Shown: positions 1 to 11,860 of the stretch, piece by piece
How the letters are laid out: the number at the start of each line of letters is the position of its first letter
Position numbering within the stretch: the stretch's first letter is position 1
DNA from: Megamerina dolium
Taxonomy: Eukaryota > Arthropoda > Insecta > Diptera > Megamerinidae
Direction: 5' to 3'
DNA: 64,000 bases
NCBI GenBank assembly: GCA_963854835.1
Contig: OY978525.1
Span: 32,759,253 to 32,823,252 of the forward strand
Made by a program: the position numbers and the translations under genes
The notes under the pieces: model-generated
Told to the model about the DNA's origin: nothing
The model's input: the letters and a program-made list of their open reading frames with translations, nothing else
Databases searched by the model: none

Positions 1-1499
1 AAAATTCTCTATATAAAAGAAGGAAGTTGGAAGATTAACGAAGCTACTTCTCAAAGAAAAACTTCCAGCTTTTCATTTTATTTTAAGCACTGCCGACTGG
101 GAGTAAAATATATTCGAACACTTGTATTTGTATTAGAGTGAGTCGACAAAAGTTGCAATGTTCACCCACCGATTGAAAGTAGGTCTTAAGAGTATATTGG
201 CACTAAAAACCCATATGATTTTGGTTTCTGTTTCTGACCGACCAAAAAAAAAAAAAACAACCACATGTGTTTATTTTATAAACTTTGATGTACATTTGAT
301 GTACCACTCAAAATTTATTCTAAATATTATTGTAAGAGTTTTCTTAGGCATTACATTTTAGTTCTTACCTATCACTGATCTCTGAAGTCACATTCGATTG
401 ATGATTTCATTAATTTGGAGATGTAACACTCTAACGTTTACATTTTGTTGATAAAGCTGTTCAATAATTTCGAACAGTGATATCAGTAATTCTGAATTGG
501 AACACTTTAACAAGAACTTTTTGTTAATAAAGCTGAAGGTTTTAAAAATCCTTTAATCGTTTACATGTTTTTTTCTTTGGTATGGGTACTGACTTGGTCT
601 AATGTGTATAAGTACATGTAAATATAGGTACGTGCATTTTTGAATTATGAGTATTTACATAAGTACGTGTCCATGTCATTTACATATACCTACAAGTATA
701 TGCTCATAGACACCTACCGATTATATTATCCCAGCTTATATGCTCACTTACTGTCGTTTCTCGTAAAATTCTCTCTTCGAGCAAGTTTTTAATGAAATTC
801 AATTTTGTATGTAAATTTTTTGATGCAGCTGTTGTTGTTGTTGTTGATATTCTTCTTTGGTACTTCAGAATGCGTTCAACCCCATCAAATTCATTTCTAT
901 ATGTTTTCATGCTTCTCCTTCAGCTTTATGCCTATTGTGATATTTACATACAAGCTACGAACAAAATAACAAAGTTTTACGCACACACACGCACACAGCC
1001 ACTAACACGTATAAAGTGTTTGTTTTCAGTAAGCAAGAACAAAAAAAGAAAATTAGTTCAAAAATGTCATTCAAAAGCGTATCATTCGCACCATTGCACT
1101 TGGGTATAGTCGTACATTTTCTCTTCAAATATGCCACTATGTCAATGTATGTGGACGTGTGTGTGTTGTGTGTGTGTGTTTGGATATGTGTGAGATATTT
1201 CTAGTCATACATGTGTATTTTGTGTTACAGTCATGAACACATTAAAACTTCTATTGCCATTAGTATTAGTACTAAGCTCTAGATTTGCATATTATTCGAA
1301 CTCACTCTTATTCCCCCCTCTCTCTCGCACTCTTTCTAAATTTCTGCATATCCATTTCAAGTGAATTTTGGAAATTGTTTAGAACATTATTTTTTATTTT
1401 TAAATTTTCATTATTAAATCTTAGTTGACGGCAATGACGAGGGATGCTCTATCATACAGTACTTTCTACTATATGGTTTTGTTAGCTTATTGTTAGCTT
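1..1499. other. No gene seen; AT-rich intergenic sequence
   Basis: No reading frame here resembles a known protein. The short open frames run through simple repeats, such as GTT units near 830-847 and CA/GT tracts near 980-1000 and 1155-1180. The sequence looks like ordinary fly intergenic or intronic DNA. Confidence 0.6.
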
Positions 1500-2360
1500 A
1501 TTTTTTTTTTTATTGAATCTTTCTTAAATACGAGAAACTAACAATAAGTATTCAAATCTTACAAACTAAATAAAACTATGTGATATCCCCTACGTTCCAT
1601 CACAATTTGGTGAGTCGCGAGATGTAGCAATTTTACAGCATATTCAGTGTGTCTTTTCTTTTTAATCGACGATGCCCCTTGCTCAGCAACAATTGCCTAG
1701 CAAGGGGATTCGGATGATTGTGTAATTTTTGAATGTAGCTTCTGCAGTACATTGCAACTTCCTCAGAAATTGTGGATACATTTAAATCTCGATGGATGTT
1801 AACGTTCCTCATATACCAAGGCGCGTTTACAATAATTCGCAGACACTTGGATTGTATTCGCTGCAATTTTTCGATATTAGAGGGAGATGCGGTGCCCCAA
1901 AACTGAATACCATAAGTCCAGATTGGTTTCAGGATTGCTTTATATAATAGCACTTTGTATTCAAGATTCAACTTTGATCTTTTGTGTAACAGCCACCATA
2001 ACTGATTCATTTTAAGCTTGATCTGAGTTTTCTTTGCCTCTATGTGATTTTTCCATGTCAGCCTTCTGTCGAGGTGAATACCCAAATACTTTGTTGAGGA
2101 ACATTGTGGAACTGATTGGCCATTAATTTTAAGTGGGGGACATGTATCTAGCCTTAGCGTGAAGGTTACATGTACGCTCTTTGATTCATTGACTTTTATA
2201 CGCCATTTTGCTAGCCAGATTTCGAGAGAATCGACATGAGTCTGCAGGAGTTTAGTAGCTTCTATGGGGTTAGAGCGAGAGCACAATATTGCCGTATCAT
2301 CAGCAAAGGTCGATATGAATGTATAGTTATTGTTGGGCATATCTGAAGTGTATAAGAGAT
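1500..2360 (-). mobile_element. Jockey-clade LINE, 5-prime-truncated copy 1
   Basis: A non-LTR retrotransposon fragment in reverse orientation. Its 3-prime end is marked by an AATAAA-type signal running into an A tail, seen as the T run at 1500-1513 on the + strand. It then holds a short 3-prime UTR and the C-terminal half of a reverse transcriptase. The 3-prime part is nearly identical to the + strand copy at 33951-34460, including the UTR, so both come from one family. The 5-prime break lies just upstream of an LLYTSDMP segment that in Jockey elements precedes the RT active site. No target-site duplication was identified here. Confidence 0.85.
1633..2340 (-). pseudogene. Jockey-type reverse transcriptase, C-terminal fragment
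   Basis: An open frame of 235 codons covers the RT active site and the thumb/C-terminal part of Jockey ORF2. FADD (residues 12-15, within ISTFADDTAIL) corresponds to the catalytic YxDD box. It is followed by KTKYLGIHLDRRLTW-like palm/thumb sequence (here TKYLGIHLDRRLTWKNHI), WTYGIQFWG, and the RIQSKCLRIIVNAPWY block typical of Jockey ends. The frame itself is uninterrupted, but the endonuclease and RT fingers are missing, so the copy cannot be autonomous. The Met start is only where an in-frame ATG falls; homology continues about ten residues upstream. Confidence 0.85.
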
Positions 2361-3438
2361 GGTTTTGTGTATGTGTAAAATAGTTTGAGTGCGTGCGTTC
2401 ATACGAGTATATGTCAGAAAGTGTTGCATCTACATAACTACTACAGTTAAATAAAATTATTTTTTTACTTTGGTATCAGTCAACATTTTTGGGAATATGT
2501 GTTGCTGTGATTGTTGTTGTTGTTGCTACCATATATTTCAAACTAGTTGCATCCAACTACTCAAATGTAGGTATTCGTTCTTACATTTAAACTACCATAC
2601 AGTGAACAATAACAAGCTTATCATCGTCAACGTCATTGTTGGTCTTATGAGTGTTGCATATTTCGTTGTTGTTGTTGTTTTTAGTAAAATTCTGATGATT
2701 GTTGTTCTTAGAATATACTTCCTTGTTTCTATATTTATTGTATTATTGTTAGCCTGCAGTAGAGAGTGGAACTGGTCATGCAGTGATAGCTAAGTACACT
2801 AATTACATTTGACTACTTGTGTGATTGGTTCCCACCTCTCTTTCTCTTTCTGCATTCTGAGATTTGACTTAACAACTCAAGCTTAGAAATTCGCTCGCTA
2901 TTCGTCTTTACTGCGAACCGAAAACACAACCACACGAAAAAAACAAAAAGATGTTATCCAGCAGCCAATATAAATATTTTTATACATATTTCGGGTCATT
3001 AAATCCAGGGTTGCCTCGACATGATCATATTTTATTCCTAATCTTTAAAAACTTATGAAAGTTGAAATAATCTTTCTTACTCCGCTCCCAGAGTGTTCCT
3101 CAAAAGGTAAAATTTATAACTGACTTCCATTATTCAACACTTCTTTTGAAGTTACCTACTCTCTATTTTCACTGTTTAGGAAGACTTCCCTACAAGATCA
3201 ACTTAAGAACATTTGAAAATCAGCAAATATCCCCATAATTTTACAGCAATCTCTCAAATAGCGGTAAAATATGAGTAAATATGTTTAAAAGGAATATTGG
3301 CAAGTAAGTATTAATATAGATCGGTCTCTGGATGTGATATTGGGGCTGTTTCGTGGAAGCCATCTGGACACTTGTTGATTTTCAGGTATTTTTACGAACG
3401 ATTTGTATGGGAGTCCCAATGAGCTATTACATATTTTT
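2361..3438. other. No gene seen; GTT-rich repeats
   Basis: Contains TGTTGT-rich trinucleotide tracts around 2500-2525 and 2665-2685, which produce low-complexity open frames with no homology I recognise. From about 3300 to 3438 the sequence resembles the ~200-bp module family that is arrayed near 43.5-44.5 kb and 51-52.4 kb (TTGTTGATTTTCAGG followed by TTTGTATGGGAGTC). Confidence 0.5.
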
Positions 3439-3624
3439 TTTAAAGTAATTCTGGATATTTTAATGAATATTTCAACTTAAATGATCTTTTAGGGTTTAAT
3501 GACAAAACGCGTCCTAACCGACTCAAAACATTGATTAAAATTCAGCGACATGGAAGACTTATCTAAATCTTTCCTTGGGCTGCTGGATAATACAGTTATA
3601 TTTTTCATGTGATGCTGTGTAATC
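3439..3624. repeat. Direct repeat, left copy
   Basis: About 180 bp related to 4424-4609 in the same orientation. Shared landmarks are a GGATATTTTAA start, a CCTAACCGACTCAAA segment, AATTCAG, and the end TGTGTAATCCAATA. The LINE relic at 3625-4345 lies between the two copies and its 5-prime junction falls right after the shared TGTAATCCAATA. Confidence 0.6.
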
Positions 3625-4345
3625 CAATATTTTCCACGTGGAGCTCTATGCTATAATGGAAACAGTGGAGATCTTATCCAAAAAAAGGACTCCAAAGGCT
3701 TAAAATTAAAATACTCTCAGACAGTCAATCAGTCCTCAAAGCTCTTAGAAACTACACATTCATATCAAAAGTCCTCACAGAGTGCAACAATGCACGCAAC
3801 AAACTGGCCACCCACAATCAGGTCCCTCTGATCTCTAAAAAGGGGCTGAAGGGTCATTTATCCATCCAAGCCCCTTTTTGACTTCAATAAAAGCAACATA
3901 ACACTGGATACCAAGAAATGGATCCAACACTAAATCAGAGAATATTGGAATGAAATTGGCGGCCTCAACCATTCCAAAAAATTCCTCAGCTTTGATGCCA
4001 AAAGAGCAAACACTGCTCTAACCTTAAACAAAAAGAGTCTTAGACTACTACCGCATGCAATAAACACTTACACAAAATACGAATATCTAACACAAGTACT
4101 TGCAGATTCTGCTGTGATGAGGAAGAGTCCATGGAACACTTAATCAAAACACAGGAGCCATAAAATCCAAGGTTCATACTTACTAGACGATGAAAACTTT
4201 CAAATGCTACATCTGAAGGAGCTGGCTTGATTCCTCGATATATTAAATATACTAAATATCTAAGTACGAAGGGGTGCACAATAGATCAAGTATATCGCAG
4301 TGCATAAAGGCCTTAGCTTAACCCGTACAACCATCACCATTAGAG
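3625..4345 (+). pseudogene. R1/LOA-like LINE relic: RNase H domain and C-terminal zinc-knuckle region
   Basis: Broken reading frames together give an RNase H domain and the tail of a LINE polyprotein. Near 3630-3685 VELYAIMETVEIL matches the catalytic-Glu helix of LINE RNase H. Near 3700-3820 ILSDSQSVLKALRNYTF carries the catalytic Asp in SDSQ, followed by a TECNNARNKLA helix. Near 3990-4060 is the SFDAKRANTALTLNKKSLRLL segment, and near 4100-4150, in another frame, CRFCCDEEESMEHL, the Cys/His cluster typical of I/R1/LOA-type LINE ends. Stops and frameshifts interrupt all of these. RT and endonuclease are absent. Clade assignment beyond an RNase-H-bearing LINE is an inference. Confidence 0.7.
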
Positions 4346-4423
4346 GGACTGGAAATCTTTCTTAATTGGTAAATATGTTTAGAAAATTATTAAGTCACGA
4401 ATGCTTTTTACTGCCCTAAAGGC

Positions 4424-4609
4424 AATTGTGGATATTTTAAAGAATATTAAAACTTTTATAATCTTTTTTACTTTAGAGACGAAAGCCGACCTAACCGAGT
4501 CAAACCATCCCCGTATTAGAATTCAGTCACCGGAGATACTTACAAATATCTTTACCTGGACCGTTGGGCAAGACCGTTTTGTATTTCGTGTAAGGCTGTG
4601 TAATCCAAT
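4424..4609. repeat. Direct repeat, right copy
   Basis: Partner of 3439-3624, about 980 bp downstream. The small open frame crossing it is not conserved between the two copies and is not a gene. It ends in the shared GCTGTGTAATCCAATA. Confidence 0.6.
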
Positions 4610-5618
4610 AAAAAATTAACATCTTTGAGATTAATTAGATAGATTTGAAATATTTCTTTATTGATTAAAGAAATACTATATTTAATGTTATTATCATTAA
4701 ATCTGAACTACTCGCAAAGAGAATATAATTTTGGATAAAAGGGAATGCAAGAATTTGTATGGTAGTCACTTCATAAAAATTGCATGTAGTTAGGGATTTT
4801 CGCTTCCTATATTTTTTCAATTGATTTATTTCAGTCTATGAATAATAATACAGACTAAGCATATAAAAATATATATATAGCTTAAAACTAGAAAATGCGG
4901 TTTAGAGCAGTTTTTAGTGCACTCTGTGATAATGTAAGATCTAAAATTATACGTTTAAAGCTTTTTTAAATAGGAGAGTATAAAACGTAATTTGCTCGAC
5001 AAGTCTATAAAGTTTCTCCTGGACTTACTTGGAAATAGTTCTGTAGCTAGTTCCTTTCTGACTAAATATATACTATATTTCCTAGGTCAAAATCTAATTT
5101 TGCTGTTGCAACTCATTTTGTAACTAACTACAATTACTTTTACTTGCACTTTAGGGTATATTGCATAAAAATGTGTGTGTGTATGAAAAGCAAAAACTTA
5201 ATATTAGAATACAATATACATATAATATATTGTAGATTCTTGTTACGATAACAATTTTCAAACGCATATCATTATTATCATGACATATTATCATTATAAT
5301 CATCAACATTATTTGTCATCCTTATCAACAATCCGGAAGTATTTTATGTCATAACATACTTACTTCTTTCACAGTTCTTTGAAGTGTTTATGTTGGAATA
5401 CCAAGCATAACTACGGATACATGCATCTACTTAGGAGTATGTTAGTTTGTCAGTTAGTGCATGATATGCAATGCACCATAAGTATGCGTATGAGTATGTA
5501 GAAGCAAGAGTTCCTATGAGTAAATAGGGCTTCCTTTTGGTATTTTACCTATTTAAGGAGTCAATGAATTGCTTGTTGCTTTAAAATAGTTAAACTCTGA
5601 GACAAGTTTTGAGTTAAG
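4610..5618. other. No gene seen
   Basis: AT-rich sequence without recognisable coding, RNA or repeat features. Confidence 0.6.
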
Positions 5619-5632
5619 AGACCTTTATCGAT
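5619..5632. repeat. Target-site duplication of RTE copy A, left
   Basis: AGACCTTTATCGAT here is repeated exactly at 8250-8263, directly after the TAAG-repeat 3-prime end of the RTE element. The element body then starts at 5633 with GGTCTGGTGG. Confidence 0.9.
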
Positions 5633-5970
5633 GGTCTGGTGGTGTTTTCGTAACGTGTCTAACTGCCTCAACCAGGTGCGGCTAGCTAAATCCTTGTTAA
5701 CTCATCGCAAATCAACTCACTGGCTGTCATGTAGTTTGTTCTGAGCGCTATGTGATGACACCTTTATTTGTTAATGAGGGATGGTCATGTAGCTTGCTCT
5801 GCTTACTCTGCTGGCGCCTTCATTATTATTAATGGGGGCCCTCCACGTGGCGATCACTGGGAAACGTCCTCCTGGCACCCGCGGGGAGGCGGCTGAAGTG
5901 AGTGGCGAAAATCTCCTCGGTTAGAGGTTGTGCGTTGGGTTTGGGATCCGCCACATAAAAAATCCCCCCA

Positions 5971-6216
5971 ATGAGCAAAACAGCAATGCCTCGGATAAGG
6001 ACTACCGCTATTGTTGATGACCCCCTCAAACGAAAAAAGGACCATGATTTACGGATACGCACCTGGAATGTTCGGTCCCTTTATAGGGAGGGTGCCTCTC
6101 TCCAGCTGGTTGTGGTCCTCGAAAAATACAGAGCTGATATCACTGCTCTCCAGGAAATGCGATGGCCGGGACAGGGCTGCTCCAAAAGAGCGTCCTGTGA
6201 CATATCCTACAGTTGA
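5971..6216 (+). pseudogene. RTE endonuclease domain, N-terminal fragment
   Basis: Encodes the start of the AP-like endonuclease. RTWNVRSLYREG (residues 29-40) is the family's opening strand, and ALQEMRW contains the metal-binding Glu. The frame stops at 6216 (CDISYS then stop), where copy B reads on through CDIYYSYHAERHKLGCGF. The rest of the domain is present beyond the stop but has lost a block near 6330 that copy B retains at about 28045-28265. It cannot make an active nuclease. Confidence 0.8.
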
Positions 6217-6481
6217 AATGCAAAAAGGCACGAACTAGGATGTGGCTTTTTGGTCAGCAAGAGACTACGACATCTTGTCTCACATTTCACGCCTGTGAAC
6301 GAGCGGCTGGCCACAATACGCATCAATGCAAAACCAGAACACCTCCGATAACGGAATGAGGCTGATCGACTTCGCCGCAGCACAAAACATGGTAATTTTT
6401 GGTACCAGATTCCAGCATCTTGACATCCACAAAGCGACATAGCTATCTCCAGATCAACGAACAAGAAACCAAATTGATCAT

Positions 6482-6814
6482 GTGGTGATTGACGGAAGGC
6501 ATGCTCCCGGTGTGATGGACGTGAAATCGATCCGTGGTACCAACATCGACTCGGATCACTACGTTGTTGCAGCTAAGGTGCGCACACGTTTATGTGTTGC
6601 AAATAACAAGAGAAGTCCCATACAGAAAAAGCTCGACATCAGAAAGCTGCGAACACCAGAGTTAGCAGGTGCATTTGCCACTCAACTATCGGATCTGCTT
6701 ATGCAGAACACTCCCCCACTTGATGATACATACGCACGGTGGACACATATATTCCACTCCATGACTACTGCTGCCGAGGAGGTAATCGGTTACTACCGGC
6801 CTCTGGAGGAATGA
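6482..6814 (+). pseudogene. RTE linker region between endonuclease and RT
   Basis: Begins with VIDGRHAPGVMDVKSIRGTNIDSDHYVV. The SDHYVV segment corresponds to the C-terminal SDH catalytic motif of AP-type endonucleases. It continues as the charged linker with KLRTPELAGAFATQLSDLL, also present in copy B. It ends at a stop at 6814, after which the frame shifts. Confidence 0.7.
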
Positions 6815-7051
6815 GAGGTATGATCAGTAGTGTCGCGACGCTACCGCAGAGAAAGACGCCGCCAACAGAAAAACCCTGCGTGCAGGCGCAACGCAAGCTG
6901 TTAAGGAGCGGTACAGAGAGAAAAGGAGTGCAGAGAGACGTGTTCTCTGTCCCGTACATAAAAAGGAGACCCCACAATTTGCGCCAACTACCGTGGAATA
7001 AGTCTCCTGAGCATCGCATACAAGGTTCTATCGACCGTACTGTGTGAAAGG

Positions 7052-7885
7052 TTGAAGCCTATGCTCAGCAACCTGATTGGACCGTATCAGTGTGGCTTCA
7101 GACCTGGTAAATCCACCATCTACCAAACTCAAGAAAAAGAGATCGACACACACCACCTATTTGTTGATTATAAAGCCGCTTTCGACAGTCCGGTAAGGGA
7201 TTACCTCTACGCAACAATGTCTGAGTTCGGTATTCCTGCAAAGCTCATTCGACTTTGTAGAATGACACTGCATAACTCCCGTTGTGCAGTGAAAATTGGG
7301 AAGGACCTCTCTGCACCGTTTAATACCGAACGGGGTTTCAGACAAGGTGATTCGTTATCGTGCGACTTCTTCAATCTTATTATGGAGAAAATAATACGAG
7401 CTGCTGATCTACGACATAATGGCACTATCTTCAACAAAAGTGTCATGCTGTTAGCGTATGCCGACGATATTGACATAATCGGCATGAACACGCGAGCAGT
7501 CAGTGCAGCATTCTCAGAGTTGGAAAGAGAGTCGCGTCATATGGGTCTCACGGTGAACGAGGGCAAGACGAAGTATCTAGTGTCAACAAACAAAGAGTCC
7601 CGGCGTCTTGGACAGCACGTCACTGTTGATAACTACGCTTTTGAAGTAGTAAGGGACTTTGTCTATCTTGGAACCAGCATCAACAACGGTAATGACGTCA
7701 GCCTGGAGATCATGCGTAGGATAACTTTTACTAACAGGTGTAACTTTGGGCTGAGTAAGCAATTGAGAAGTCGAGCCCTCTCTCGAAGAACTAAAACTAC
7801 ACTCTACAAGTCTATCATCATGCCTGTCCTTACATATGGCGCTGAAGCCTGGACAATTTCCACCTCGAATGCTTGGAGTTTTTGA
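7052..7885 (+). pseudogene. RTE reverse transcriptase domain
   Basis: 277 codons holding most of an RTE-type RT. CGFRPGKST (residues 14-22) is the fingers motif; VDYKAAFDS the first catalytic Asp; RGFRQGDSLSCDFFNLIME the next conserved block; and YADD at 7457-7468 the catalytic pair. VYLGTSI and TYGAEAWTIS follow in the thumb. The N-terminal part of the RT is missing because of the upstream deletion. A frameshift near 7880 separates it from the C-terminal region. Confidence 0.85.
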
Positions 7886-8234
7886 GAGAAAAGTCCTACG
7901 CAATATCTTTGGACCTATTTGCGTTGGTGGCGAGTACCGAATAAGGTACAACCATGAGCTGTACGAGCTGTATGCTAATATTGACATAGTAAAGCGCATC
8001 AAAATACAGCGGCTGCGCTGGCTAGGTAATGTCGAGCGAATGGAAGAACACGCTCCCGGTAAGAAGGTGTTATATTCGGAACCCGCTGGAGCACGGCGCA
8101 GAAGAGGAAGACCTAACCTCCGGTGGAGGGACCAAGTACTGGAGAACATGACGACGCTTGGAATTTTGGACGGCTGGGGAAGCATTTATGGTATTTTCGG
8201 CCTAAATCGATATTCGGTTGTTATGGCCACATAA
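7836..8234 (+). pseudogene. RTE ORF2 C-terminal region
   Basis: A frame-shifted continuation of the RT. ERKVLRNIFGPICVGGEYRI, then the LRWLGNVERMEEHAPGKKVLY segment and the basic GARRRRGRPNLRW, are the usual end of RTE/R1-like ORF2 proteins. It finishes shortly before the TAAG repeats that close the element. Confidence 0.75.
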
Positions 8235-8263
8235 GTAAGTAAGTAAGTAAGACCTTTATCGAT

Positions 8264-9400
8264 AATTTCGTTTACGGAAAAAGTGCAACCACTGGCTGAA
8301 GAATATAATGGATTTTACGATAATCTCACGAATTGATCGTTAAATCATTCTTCATTTCATTAATTGATACAAAAACATTGGCGTAGAATAAAACAATAAT
8401 CATTATTAAAATGCAGAAGAAGAAAAAATGTAGTCGCTTAAGACAATGTCCATCATCAGCTAATATTGTGTTCGGACTATAAAAAAAAGAAGAAAACATA
8501 AGTGGACAATAATCTACAATTGCTTTTGTTCTAATCCATTTGAAAACATTTATCAAACGAAAATACAATAAATATGTTTAAATATATGTATTTTATTGCG
8601 CTAAGCATAAAGGTTAGAAAAGTAAAAACTGTATAAATCAAAAATATAAACCACAAGAATAAACACAGGAATAGAAACCCCAATACAATATTATCATCAA
8701 TAAAAATGAAATTCAAACAGATAAAAGTTATCATTTATTTAAATAATACCGACATTAATAATATTTGTATAAAATAAGGATAACACAATACAGCATTGTT
8801 TATTCCTCGTGAAACAGCAAGCAACAATTGTTACAAATAATATATATAATATCCAAAAATATTATCTAAATAGGGGAAAAGTCTTTATGGTAGGATAATC
8901 TATAGATTTGGGCAGTCATAAATTTTCAACTTTTAACTACATTGAGTTCCCATTTTTGCGTTTTGATCGAATCAAATCAACACTGAATTCGAATTCGGCA
9001 ACATCGCAAATTTCAGTTAAAGAAAAATATACAGTTCTATTTTTCCGGCTATATTAACATTGGATGGTGGATTTAGCAGGTTGATCACTTGACGCATTTT
9101 AGAGGTAAGTTGAAGGGTCTATCTTTAGATGAAAATCAACTACAGCCACTCTCACTTAGTTCATGCACTGAAGATAGGTGGTTAGGTTATATTAAATCGA
9201 TCACTGAATCCCAAAAGAATTTTATACATAGGTCCCTAGTGTCATTGTAATGAATAGATCTGGTTAAGATTTGTGAAGATCTTCGAAAATTTTGAATCTC
9301 ATTGCCATCTTCAGATATGCCCTCTTATTCAAAGCCGCTACATCTATTGAGTGTACAACTTAAAATGTTCGTTATGTTTGCTGGAAATATGCATTTATTT
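8264..9400. other. No gene seen
   Basis: Very AT-rich sequence after the RTE insertion. Open frames here consist of lysine/isoleucine/phenylalanine-rich low-complexity translations with no recognisable motif. Confidence 0.6.
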
Positions 9401-9409
9401 CGATAACAA

Positions 9410-10440
9410 AATGAATTAATGCATTATTCAAAGTACTTTCCATCGGTAGCTATAATATTTCCCCATCTTTTTTTGGCAATTTATGGATTCCGTCCCAAAT
9501 GAACTGCTCATTTTTTTGTAGCCAAAAATTAATCAAGTCAATTTCGGATACCCTGTATTGAAGGGAAGCGTATTCCAGTAAGGACGTTCTGCATCAATCA
9601 AAACAAATGGTACTCAGACATGACAAGGTCTGGGCTATAAGGCGGGTGAGGCAAAAATTTCCATTCACTCTTTACTAAATAGTTTTTAACGGGTTGACCG
9701 TGGTCATGATGGAACATTTGGGCATTTTTCGGCCAATATTCATTTCAAACGAATCAATTGTGTCCTATAGAGGTTCCATGTGATCATTACACCTGGTGCT
9801 AGAAGCTCATAACACAACACTTCCTTCTGGTCCCACCAAATACAGAGCAATACATTGGCGCCATGGATATTTGGTGTTGCTGCTAATTTTGCTGGCTGGC
9901 CCTACCGTCATATATAATATTTGCATTTCGGGTTATCATAATAAATCCATTTTTCATGACCAAGAATCATACGATACAAAAATTGACGTGCAAAATCGAC
10001 GATCAACGTGTCTCAGCTTCAATTCATACGGCACTGAATTTCCTTGCTTTTGGCTGAATACCAGTGTTTTAAATTGTCTAGAAATGGCTTGTTGTGTTAC
10101 TCCCAATAATTCTGCAAGTTCTTCTTGTGTTTGACACGACTCTTGATCGAGTAATATTTCCAATTTTTCGTCTTTGAACTGTTTTGGATGCCCTGGGCAT
10201 TCTTTGGCTATCGCGTCAAATTTAGCACTTTTGAATACCGCAAATCACTTCTGACATACACTATTCTCTGGAACATATTCAGGATAAACTTCCGTGAGTA
10301 ATTGATGAGCTTCTATTGCATTTTTTTTTTTAAATAATTCATCACACAAGAATTCTGCTGTTACCTCCAACCATACTGGATGCGAATCTCGTCTAAATTG
10401 CTCAGCGAAATATTATATTGTTCTATTCCATTCAATGATC
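9410..10440 (-). pseudogene. Mariner transposase relic
   Basis: Reads on the - strand as a decayed mariner. Near 10350-10050 are FLCDELFKKKNAIEAHQLL, ECPGHPKQFKDEKLEILLDQ, the SCQTQEELAELLGVTQQAIS second helix-turn-helix, and QGNSVPYELKLRHVDRRF. Towards 9430 are remnants of the C-terminal LPKKxG end. Several stops and frameshifts are present, and I could not place the terminal inverted repeats. It is related to the + strand relics at 47240, 48210 and 61600, but differs in details. Confidence 0.75.
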
Positions 10441-10449
10441 CAAAAGTAT

Positions 10450-11080
10450 GGCCGAAATTATATTGAATAAAAAATAAATTACTATAGCATTACAAAAATG
10501 ATCTCAAATTCGTTGGTACGTACTCGAGGTATGTAAGTTGAGATTTTATTATTTTCTATCCTAAAACTCCTTAGATAGTGTTGTTGTTTTTTTACTTCTT
10601 TTTTCTGGTTTCGAATAGTAAAAAGAGACAACGCACTTGGGTGAATAAGAAATCTGACTTCTCGTTATAAACTATTTGCATCAGCAGTTGATCGATATGA
10701 TTGATATGAGAACCTGTAGCAATATATAATCGATGTCTAGTTTCAGTGGCTGCCATAGACAAATAATATTTAGATGTAAAGGCAGTATATGGGGCAAAGA
10801 ATGATTAGAATTATTAATGATTTTTCAATTTGATATCAAATATTATTCTCAACTTGATCTCAAAAAAGTATTCCAACTAGAATGAGATTGGGATGAGTTG
10901 AAAACTAAAATAATTGAAAAAGTGGGCAAGAAAAAACCAAACCAATAAATATTTAATAAATTCTTGTTTCGTATTCTACTTTTTGTTTATTCTTTAAAAA
11001 TTATTAAATCTCGATTGTTTGAGAAAGTTTCAGCTTTCACCGTGGTCAGATAATGAAGCCATATCGCTGTTCGAGTCCTA
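10450..11080. other. No gene seen
   Basis: AT-rich spacer between two transposase relics; no recognisable features. Confidence 0.6.
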
Positions 11081-11089
11081 TTTAAGTGT

Positions 11090-11860
11090 CAAATGGAAAA
11101 ATGTGATATTTTCAAAACACTCCGCCCTCTCGATATTATTCGTTTATTTGTCTACCGGTGCTTAAAATGTTTTGAGGATATTAGAGATGTTAAAGACCGC
11201 CACCAGTTCGAACTTAGCAAGTTATCAAACCTATTAAATCCAGAAGTCAGCGAATTCAGCTACGAAAACCAAAAATCTTCGCCCGGAAGAAGAATGTCTT
11301 GCAAAAGTCCATAAGTCTAATTATTAAAAATGAACTGGGACTTGGGGCTTTCAAACCCCGTATCGGATATTGGTTAACTGCAGTTTGTTAAACGTCTTTT
11401 GGTGAAGCACGCTGACAACTTGCACAGAAAAGTCTTCCCTACCGATGAAAAAACTTACACCATGAAGAAAAAATTTAACAAGCAAAATAATAGGGTGTAT
11501 ACACGGTCATCTAAGGAAGCATCTAAGTTGATTCCACGGGTCGAAAAGGGATATCACCCAGCTTCAGTCATGGTTTAGTGGGGTGTCTCTTACGATGGCG
11601 TCACTGACTTGCACATCTGCGAACAAGAAGTTAAAACATCGGCCAAAGTTTATCGAGAAACCGTTTTGGAAGCTATTGTAAAACCATCTATTCATTCCAT
11701 GTTCCAAAACCAGTCATGGACATTCCAGCAAGGTCCTGCACCAGCTAATAAAGCTAAAATGACCCAAAATCGGCTTTGGAGATGGATTTGGATCAGGATT
11801 TGAATCCGTTGGATTACAAATTTTAGACAGTTTTAGAGAGCATAATTTGCCATAAACCAA
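11090..11860 (+). pseudogene. maT/mariner-superfamily transposase relic
   Basis: Decayed transposase of the Tc1-mariner superfamily, maT-like in its motifs. Segments in order are DIIRLFVYRCLKCFED..RDVKDR (helix-turn-helix), a VFPTDEKTYT-like first catalytic region near 11435, NNRVYTRSSKEASKLIPRVE near 11490, HPASVMV-stop-WGVSYDGVT near 11560, and KVYRETVLEAIVKP followed by WTFQQGPAPANKAK near 11720. The residue expected to be the second catalytic Asp, in QQD(S)AP, is Gly here. In-frame stops and the end near 11850 show it is dead. Inverted repeats were not located. Confidence 0.75.

Larger units (their letters stand above)
5633..8249 (+). mobile_element. RTE-like LINE, copy A (full span, internally deleted)
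   Basis: A non-LTR retrotransposon with both ends. The 5-prime end is GGTCTGGTGG, shared with copies B (27445) and C (39231). The 3-prime end is a short tandem TAAG run at 8232-8249, typical of RTE elements. A 13-14 bp duplication flanks it (5619-5632 and 8250-8263). It carries an untranslated leader of about 340 bp, an AP-type endonuclease, a linker, a reverse transcriptase and a C-terminal region, broken into several frames. About 200 bp of the endonuclease (around 6330) and part of the RT start (around 6945-7025) are missing compared with copies B and E. It spans 2.6 kb; I estimate about 3.3 kb for an intact element. Confidence 0.9.

Noticed and set aside
7583..8185. 200-codon antisense frame in RTE copy A
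   Set aside because: It is exactly opposite the RT and C-terminal coding sequence and has no motif of its own.
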